Below, one piece after another: positions 59,504 to 64,000 of a DNA stretch of 64,000 nt. The notes below the pieces were generated by a model. It worked only from the letters and a program-made list of their open reading frames with translations, was not told the DNA's origin and did no database searches. The stretch is from Lentilactobacillus laojiaonis (GTDB taxonomy: Bacteria; Bacillota; Bacilli; Lactobacillales; Lactobacillaceae), in contig NZ_CP085278.1 in assembly GCF_020616595.1 (NCBI RefSeq), forward strand, positions 372,001 to 436,000. Direction: 5' to 3'. The translations under genes were made by a program, and so were the position numbers. Positions within the stretch are counted from its first letter, which is position 1; the number at the start of each line of letters is the position of its first letter.

Positions 59504-59738
59504 AACGGATCTTTGCCAACTGTTGTTGGTGGAGCTGACTTCAAAGTTCTGGTCACTTAGTGATCAGAACTTTTTTGTATGTATTCTAAAGATATATAAA
59601 GCACGAATTCTAAATCTGAAGAAGTTTTAAAATCCAAAATCGTGCACCATTTGAATAGGAATGAGTGAAGGTATGTTGAATTTAATCATGATGTTTTTCT
59701 AAAATGACTAGTACTTTTCTCATTTTATCTGAACAATT
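59504..59738 (-). mobile_element. Decayed ISL3-family element, 3' fragment (relic A)
   Basis: Starts at GGATCTTTGCC, the same end motif as relic B (GACTCTTTGCT at 61690), and is clearly alike along its length (shared TGGTGGAGCTGACTT, GTATGTATTCTAAAGA, AATAGGAATGAGTGAAGGTA). On the minus strand it encodes the end of an ISL3 transposase with stops and a deletion (THSYSNGA, then NFFRFRIRALYIFRIHTKK). Only the last fifth of the transposase remains. It abuts the aldo/keto reductase remnant at about 59738, which suggests a deletion joined the two. Confidence 0.8.
59543..59576 (+). terminator. Terminator inside ISL3 relic A, probably used by the Apf-like gene
   Basis: 14-bp stem AAAGTTCTGGTCAC / GTGATCAGAACTTT (one G-U pair), loop TTA, T6. 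It is the first terminator after the Apf-like gene. The matching place in relic B has a poor hairpin. Confidence 0.75.
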
Positions 59739-59988
59739 GATATGGTGATTGGAGCATATTCTCCTTTAGTAACTGGTGATTTGTTGGCCAATCCTAAGAT
59801 GGAAGCGATGGATAAGAAATACCAGGTTAGCGTTACTCAACTAACATTACGCTTCTGTATTTAAAATGATGTTTTACCATTGTCAAAAGCTACTCATAAA
59901 GACCACATCGAAGGATAATACGCAACTTGATTTTACAATTAGTGATGTTGATATGAAAAAGTTAAATGAATTTCCTGAACTGCTCTAA
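59736..59988 (+). pseudogene. Aldo/keto reductase remnant
   Basis: C-terminal third of an aldo/keto reductase. One frame reads MVIGAYSPLVTGDLLANP through QLTLRFC, then TAA where the family has a Trp-containing strand; it continues NDVLPLSKATHKDHIEG and, after a one-base frameshift, DNTQLDFTISDVDMKKL to a natural stop at 59986-59988. The N-terminal two thirds, with the catalytic Tyr and Lys, are gone. One stop, one frameshift and the truncation make it dead. Same strand as merR and opposite to the SDR gene. Confidence 0.8.
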
Positions 59989-60018
59989 GTCATTTTCATA
60001 ATTCAACTCAGGGTTAAT

Positions 60019-60055
60019 AAAAAACACCAAGCAAATACGCTTGGTGTTTTTTATT
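60019..60055 (-). terminator. Terminator of the SDR reductase gene
   Basis: 14-bp stem (AAAAAACACCAAGC and complement), loop AAATAC, T run on both sides; bidirectional form. Confidence 0.88.
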
Positions 60056-61091
60056 ATTCGGTGATGAGACCAAAATGAACTAAACTGTCAACTGATGCCA
60101 GAATTATTTCTTCATTTGTATTTAAAGGATGCCAATCTAGGTACTCTTTTGCTTTGTGATTACTAACGTTACGATTCATTTTTAGTAATAAACGACCTTC
60201 TTTAGCATCAGAGTTTACATATGATGCAAGTTTCAATAACCAATTAGGAAAGATTAAACGACTTATTTTTTTTGCAAACTGAGGACGCTTCGAGCGAATC
60301 AGTTTTGCAATTTCAGGCATCGAAATTTTTCCGTTAGCAGAAGCGATAAAACGTTGACCATTTGCTTGATCGGAAAACATGGCCAGAATTTCAATGTCTG
60401 CCACATCTCTTACATCGACAATATTTAGCTCAATGTTTGGGATCAATCGCATTTTTCCGTTTAGGATATTAGTAATCACATCAAAACTACCAGAAGCATG
60501 GCCCGACATTAGTGGTCCAAAGATCGCGACTGGATTAACGGTGACAAATTCTACTTGGTTATCTGGACGATTGATTAATTTCCAGGCTGTCTTTTCTGCG
60601 ATCAACTTTGATTTTTCGTATATCGATAGACCAACTTGATCTTCTTTTGTCCAATCTCTTTCAGTTGTGGCTTTCAAGTCATCGCTAAGTCGTGAAAATC
60701 CAACGGCACCAAAATTGGATGTCATCACGATGCGTTTGATTTGATTGCGTTGGGCTGCATGAATGATACGAGTAATTCCTTCAACGGCAGATTTGATTGC
60801 ATCTACTTCGCTTTTTGGACGTTCAAAAAATACTGGGGAAGCCACACTAAAGACATAGTCACGATCGGCCATCGCTTCATCCCAATTGTCATCGCTCATT
60901 AAGTCAGCTGCAATAAATGATAGGTTGGACAGATTCTCAACGTGACTTTGTTTTAAAGTCGTTTTAATTTGATCTTGTTTTGCTAGGTTACGAACAGTAG
61001 TTTTAACATCATAACCTTGCTGTAAAAGTTGAGCGATTAAATGATTAGCCAGAAATCCTGTGCCACCGGTCACAAGTACCTTTTTTGTCAT
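60054..61091 (-). CDS. NAD(P)-dependent reductase/epimerase, extended SDR (dihydroflavonol-4-reductase-like)
   Basis: 345 residues. Rossmann start VTGGTGFLANHLIAQLL (about 6-22), substrate/cofactor block DYVFSVASPVFF, MTSNFGAVG (catalytic Ser region), active-site YEKSKLIAEK (Tyr-x3-Lys), then NPVAIFGP. This is the cinnamoyl-alcohol/dihydroflavonol reductase-like branch, which in bacteria reduces aldehydes or ketones. Transcribed away from a merR gene across a MerR-type promoter, so it is the likely MerR target. GGAG site before ATG. Confidence 0.9.
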   Translation of the reverse strand: MTKKVLVTGGTGFLANHLIAQLLQQGYDVKTTVRNLAKQDQIKTTLKQSHVENLSNLSFIAADLMSDDNWDEAMADRDYVFSVASPVFFERPKSEVDAIKSAVEGITRIIHAAQRNQIKRIVMTSNFGAVGFSRLSDDLKATTERDWTKEDQVGLSIYEKSKLIAEKTAWKLINRPDNQVEFVTVNPVAIFGPLMSGHASGSFDVITNILNGKMRLIPNIELNIVDVRDVADIEILAMFSDQANGQRFIASANGKISMPEIAKLIRSKRPQFAKKISRLIFPNWLLKLASYVNSDAKEGRLLLKMNRNVSNHKAKEYLDWHPLNTNEEIILASVDSLVHFGLITE

Positions 61092-61137
61092 GATTATTTT
61101 TTCTCCTTGAAATTTTTATTAAGTTGATTTAATTTAG

Positions 61138-61168
61138 ACTTTATATCCTAAACCATAGTTTAGGTCAA
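61138..61168 (-). promoter_or_regulatory. MerR-type promoter/operator of the SDR gene
   Basis: Minus strand: -35 TTGACC (61163-61168). The -10 reads TATAAA with a 17-bp spacer (61140-61145) or TAAAGT with the 19-bp spacer typical of MerR targets (61138-61143). A perfect dyad CCTAAAC-CATA-GTTTAGG (61147-61164) fills the spacer, where MerR proteins bind and twist the DNA. It probably also controls merR itself. Confidence 0.82.
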
Positions 61169-61183
61169 GTAAAAGGAGAAAAA

Positions 61184-61627
61184 ATGCAAAAAACATATTC
61201 AATCAAAATAATAGCGGAATATTTTGATCTTCCAATCTCAACGATTCGGTACTATGATAAACAAGGATTATTGCCATTTGTTGCTAAAGACGCAAATGGG
61301 CGCAGAATTTTTACTCGCGCAGATTTTGGCCTGATTAAAACAATTATTTGTTTAAAAAATACGGATATGCCATTGGGTGATATCAAAGAATATATTACTT
61401 TAGTGATGCAAGGGCCAAAGACTATTGAACAACGTCGAAAGTTATTACAGGTTCAAAAAAATCGAGTACTTGAAAAGCAAAGAATCTTAGATATTAATTT
61501 AAAAGAGATTGATCGTAAAATCGACCGTTATTCAAGAGATGACGCTGTAGAGATTATTGGCGCTGACTTCCGACGAGCTGGACAAGATAAAATCGAAAAT
61601 CAGTTACCCAATCCGTTTATTGTATAA
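61184..61627 (+). CDS. MerR family transcriptional regulator
   Basis: 147 residues: winged-helix DNA-binding domain (YSIKIIAEYFDLPISTIRYYDKQGLLPFV, with RRIFTRADFGLIKTI), then a long coiled-coil dimer helix (about 85-125) and a short C-terminal tail (GADFRRAGQDKIENQLP). No Cys cluster for metal binding. The LPxSTIRYYD and TDMPLGDIKEYI wording is that of the carbonyl-stress/AdhR-like group, often paired with reductases. Divergent from the SDR gene; intact, though the locus around it is decayed. Confidence 0.93.
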   Translation: MQKTYSIKIIAEYFDLPISTIRYYDKQGLLPFVAKDANGRRIFTRADFGLIKTIICLKNTDMPLGDIKEYITLVMQGPKTIEQRRKLLQVQKNRVLEKQRILDINLKEIDRKIDRYSRDDAVEIIGADFRRAGQDKIENQLPNPFIV

Positions 61628-61687
61628 AGTTAAGAGGTAGAGGCACACGTAAAAAAAGACTCGTAAACATGGAAAATTCCAGTTTAT

Positions 61688-62345
61688 GGACTCTTTGCTA
61701 ATTGTTATTGGTGGAGCTGACTTTAAAGTTATGATCACTTAGTTATTAGGTCTTTTGTATGTATTCTAAAGAAATACAAAATATGAATTTTAATCTGAAG
61801 AAGTTTCGGAATCTAAAACCATTACGTTTTATTATTGGCGCCCTCAAAGGCACCATCCAAATAGGAATGAGTGAAGGTATGGTGAATTTCATCAAAGGTG
61901 GTTAGTACTTTTCCCATTTCTTCTGAATAATCTTTTGTTTCCCAGAAGGCGGCGTTATAGTTGTTCCAATCACGATGATTGATTGGTTGGTATTAATATC
62001 AACTTCCAATAACGTTTTAACATATGACATTCTCGATAGAAAGGCTTGAATTTTTTCATGGTCCGGGCTCTAATTTGGTTAAAATCGCGGTTTAGTGAGT
62101 TGATGATATTAAAGTAGCAAATCAAGTGATGAATTTTTGAGAAGATGAAAGATTGATTAATTCATGGGTTTTACTGTCCATAAATTCAAAGCTCATCGTA
62201 TCGTTCTTCGTACGCTTGTGTTGATCATAATATTTGAATCTTCAATTCCGAGCAATAATTTGGTGGTATTATTCATAAGGACATTTCCTTATTTCCTAAA
62301 AATCATCGTCGTTGTTGGTTTTGTAAATGAACTGAAATGTCTGTT
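61688..62345 (-). mobile_element. Decayed ISL3-family element (relic B)
   Basis: Minus strand encodes a broken ISL3 transposase: start MNNTTKLLLGIEDSNI (ATG at 62276), then in shifted frames KRTKNDTMSFEFMDSKTHE, NSLNRDFNQIRARTMKKF, LKRYWKLILIPTNQ, RDWNNYNAAFWETKDY, THSYLDGAFEGANNK and KRNGFRFRNFFRLKF. At least four frameshifts or stops, and the DNA-binding N-terminal region is missing, so it is inactive. The downstream end GACTCTTTGCTAATTG resembles the relic A end. Borders are approximate. 61628-62410 holds no intact gene. Confidence 0.82.
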
Positions 62346-62369
62346 TTTTTGTATCCATGTTTATAATAG

Positions 62370-62405
62370 AAAAACCCGTTAGCATTCAGCTAACGGGTTT
62401 TTTAT
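62370..62405 (-). terminator. Terminator of the DUF3862-like lipoprotein gene
   Basis: 14-bp stem (AAAAACCCGTTAGC and complement), 5-base loop, A/T flanks; bidirectional form. Confidence 0.88.
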
Positions 62406-62410
62406 TATCT

Positions 62411-63043
62411 TTATCCTAAGGTGGCTTCAGATTTTGAAATTAATTTATCGTTTATAAATACTAGACTAACAGAGTCATTCTTTTTATTAACAACATAGGT
62501 TAAATTTTTACCTGATTCTTTACCAACGCCACTAATAGATTCAGCATTTGGCTTACCTAGATCCTTTAGGATGGTATAGTAACTAGCACCTTTTTTATAT
62601 TTATTAATTTTTTTAATAGGGGTAACTTTATTATCTTTTCCAAAATCAGAAAGATAAGCTTTTCCGACTGCTTTATTGTTAATAAAAGTTACGGCTACCG
62701 CACGAACTTTGAATGATTTAGAAATATTTTTCCAACTGTATTGAGGGGCTTTAGCTGAAGTTCCTGGAAGATTAGTCTTATTTTCTGTTTGTGGATTACC
62801 AAATTGCTTAATAACTTCAGATTTACCGGTTCCGCCTTTACCATCTCTAACGGAGCCGATTTGAATTAAATTATAGTCATGATTAGTGATTTGTTTGGAA
62901 TTTTTTACTTTTTCAGTTTTTGGTTCACTAGATTCACTATTATTGGATGATTTATGATCATTGTTCGACACTTTGGTAGTTCCACAAGCCACTAAAATTA
63001 TAAGCAACGATAGAGTCATTATTAGGGAAGCTATTTTTTTCAT
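62411..63043 (-). CDS. Lipoprotein, DUF3862/SmpA-like
   Basis: 210 residues: signal with lipobox LVAC (Cys20), a Ser/Asn/Lys linker, then two BamE/SmpA-like repeats: GKGGTGKSEVIKQFGNPQTE and KKGASYYTILKDLGKPNAES, each a helix plus a G-x-P turn before beta strands (VAVTFINNKAVGKAYLS; VSLVFINDKLISKSEAT). Such DUF3862 lipoproteins are common in lactobacilli and of unknown role. AAGGAG upstream of ATG. Confidence 0.87.
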   Translation of the reverse strand: MKKIASLIMTLSLLIILVACGTTKVSNNDHKSSNNSESSEPKTEKVKNSKQITNHDYNLIQIGSVRDGKGGTGKSEVIKQFGNPQTENKTNLPGTSAKAPQYSWKNISKSFKVRAVAVTFINNKAVGKAYLSDFGKDNKVTPIKKINKYKKGASYYTILKDLGKPNAESISGVGKESGKNLTYVVNKKNDSVSLVFINDKLISKSEATLG

Positions 63044-63139
63044 TATCGATAATCTCCTTAATTATTCGCATAATTATTATGGAATGATTTTATTATATAA
63101 TTTTACAACTTAGTAAAAAATATTAGTCAAAATTTGTTC

Positions 63140-63176
63140 AAAAAAGGACATAAGCATTTGCTTATGTCCTTTTTTA
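63140..63176 (-). terminator. Terminator of the TMEM175-like gene
   Basis: 16-bp stem (AAAAAAGGACATAAGC and complement), loop ATTT, T-rich on both sides. Confidence 0.88.
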
Positions 63177-64000
63177 TTGATGACGATAGTTAACTCTGCG
63201 ACGCTTTTCACTATCTATCCATTGATGCAATTGTTCTTCAGAAACATTAAAGTTTTGTTTCATACTTTGAGCGAATTCATTCCAAAGACGAGTTTGTTCT
63301 TCGGGATTATTAGTTTTGCGTAGATTTCTAAAGTATTTGATTAAAATCGAACGGTATTTCATTTGATCTTCACGACTCATTTGTAAATAAAAACTTCTAC
63401 CATTTTGATTCATTTCTGAAATGTTTTGGAATTCTTCATTTTCGCCAACATGGTTAAAGAATGATTTTATTGGAATAATAAAATATAGAACTAAGGCAAT
63501 TTTAGGATAAAATATTCCCAATATAATAGCTATTAAGTAAACTAATATAATTATTCCATTGTTACGTCCATAGATATTAGTGAATATTTTTCGGACATCT
63601 TCATCGCTATTGTATTTGGTCTTAGTAAGTGTATCAACCATGTAATTAAATAACATAGTAATTACGACACTTAAGATTCCATAAATAGTTACACTGATTT
63701 TGTCAGTATCTTCAGTAATAAGTTTGGTAAAAGTGGGAATTAATGACAGAATAAATAATAGGATTAAGTCAAGAATTACAATTTTATTAGTAACGGAATC
63801 AAGGTTATTAAATAAAACTGTATGCTGATACCAGATATTGGCTACAAAGCAAAAACTGACAAAGTAAATGCCAATTGCGATTGACAACTGTAAGTAATCA
63901 ACCGTTCCGTTAATGGTTTTGATAGGTAATTCTAATACCATAATGGTTAGAATAATCGCAATGATTCCATCACTTAGAGTCGCTAACCGTTCTTTTAATT
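63174..64000 (-). CDS. TMEM175 family (DUF1211) potassium channel-like protein, 5' truncated
   Basis: Reads off the right edge. The first in-frame Met inside the window is not the true start: upstream codons encode RLATLSDGIIAIILTIMVLELP, the hallmark first helix of TMEM175 (R-x3-(F/L)-S-D). Five or six membrane segments follow, including FVANIWYQHTVLFNN. After about residue 160 comes a soluble charged tail (YLQMSREDQMKYRSIL...) of about 75 residues, longer than in the minimal family. Bacterial members conduct potassium. Confidence 0.88.
   Translation of the reverse strand, partial: LKERLATLSDGIIAIILTIMVLELPIKTINGTVDYLQLSIAIGIYFVSFCFVANIWYQHTVLFNNLDSVTNKIVILDLILLFILSLIPTFTKLITEDTDKISVTIYGILSVVITMLFNYMVDTLTKTKYNSDEDVRKIFTNIYGRNNGIIILVYLIAIILGIFYPKIALVLYFIIPIKSFFNHVGENEEFQNISEMNQNGRSFYLQMSREDQMKYRSILIKYFRNLRKTNNPEEQTRLWNEFAQSMKQNFNVSEEQLHQWIDSEKRRRVNYRHQ

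Noticed and set aside
62164-62382. 72-codon plus-strand frame over relic B
   Set aside because: It is antisense to the recognisable, broken ISL3 transposase and includes part of the following terminator region.

Overview
The window looks like chromosomal DNA of a low-GC lactic acid bacterium of the Lactobacillaceae, perhaps a heterofermentative genus such as Fructilactobacillus or Apilactobacillus (genus is inference). The grounds are very AT-rich intergenic DNA, strong AGGAGG-type ribosome binding sites, frequent TTG/GTG starts, a lactobacillus-like 16S rRNA, and typical gene neighbourhoods: ylbG-rsmD-coaD-sepM, comEA-comEC-holA, tig-clpX-engB, a GH65 phosphorylase with beta-phosphoglucomutase, and an SMK-box metK leader.

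Layout. 1-7.3 kb: end of ftsW, ylbG, rsmD, coaD, the Lon-like PDZ protease gene, then comEA, comEC and holA. comEC carries an in-frame TAG 38 codons before its natural end. 7.3-19.3 kb: housekeeping genes, namely rpsT and rpsO, a J2-like RNase J, a helical-repeat protein, tuf, tig, clpX, engB, a 54-residue gene, uvrC (LexA-like box in its promoter) and obgE. 19.4-27.8 kb: an OatA-like acyltransferase with no ordinary start codon, an unknown two-gene lipoprotein unit, rnz, recJ, apt, a DUF4870 protein, tRNA-Ser(CGA), a candidate small RNA and a DedA protein. 27.8-34.3 kb: an rRNA operon with tandem promoters, 16S-23S-5S and eleven tRNAs. 34.4-35.8 kb: two unrecognised minus-strand genes. 36-49 kb: metK behind an SMK box, an MFS exporter, leuS behind a T-box, a DUF915 hydrolase and acyltransferase pair, a lipid-flippase-like protein, nnrD, pepV, uspA and a deoxynucleoside kinase. 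49-54 kb: a HAD phosphatase, pgmB, GH65 phosphorylase and mscL.

54-59.5 kb is a run of membrane and exported proteins: a small membrane protein, an S53 (sedolisin) protease, a CPBP membrane protease, a DUF1002 protein, a YjdF/DUF2238-like protein and an Apf-like surface protein. 59.5-62.4 kb is an accessory patch: two decayed ISL3-family relics surround a broken aldo/keto reductase remnant and a divergent SDR reductase/MerR pair with a clear MerR-type operator. The window ends with a DUF3862-like lipoprotein and a 5'-truncated TMEM175-family channel gene.

I found no CRISPR array, prophage or recognisable defence system. The best leads are the broken comEC, the ISL3-flanked MerR/SDR module with a terminator lying in IS-derived DNA, the candidate small RNA near 27.0 kb, the exported-protein cluster and the unusual acyltransferase start. 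All names come from reading motifs and lengths; no database search was run.
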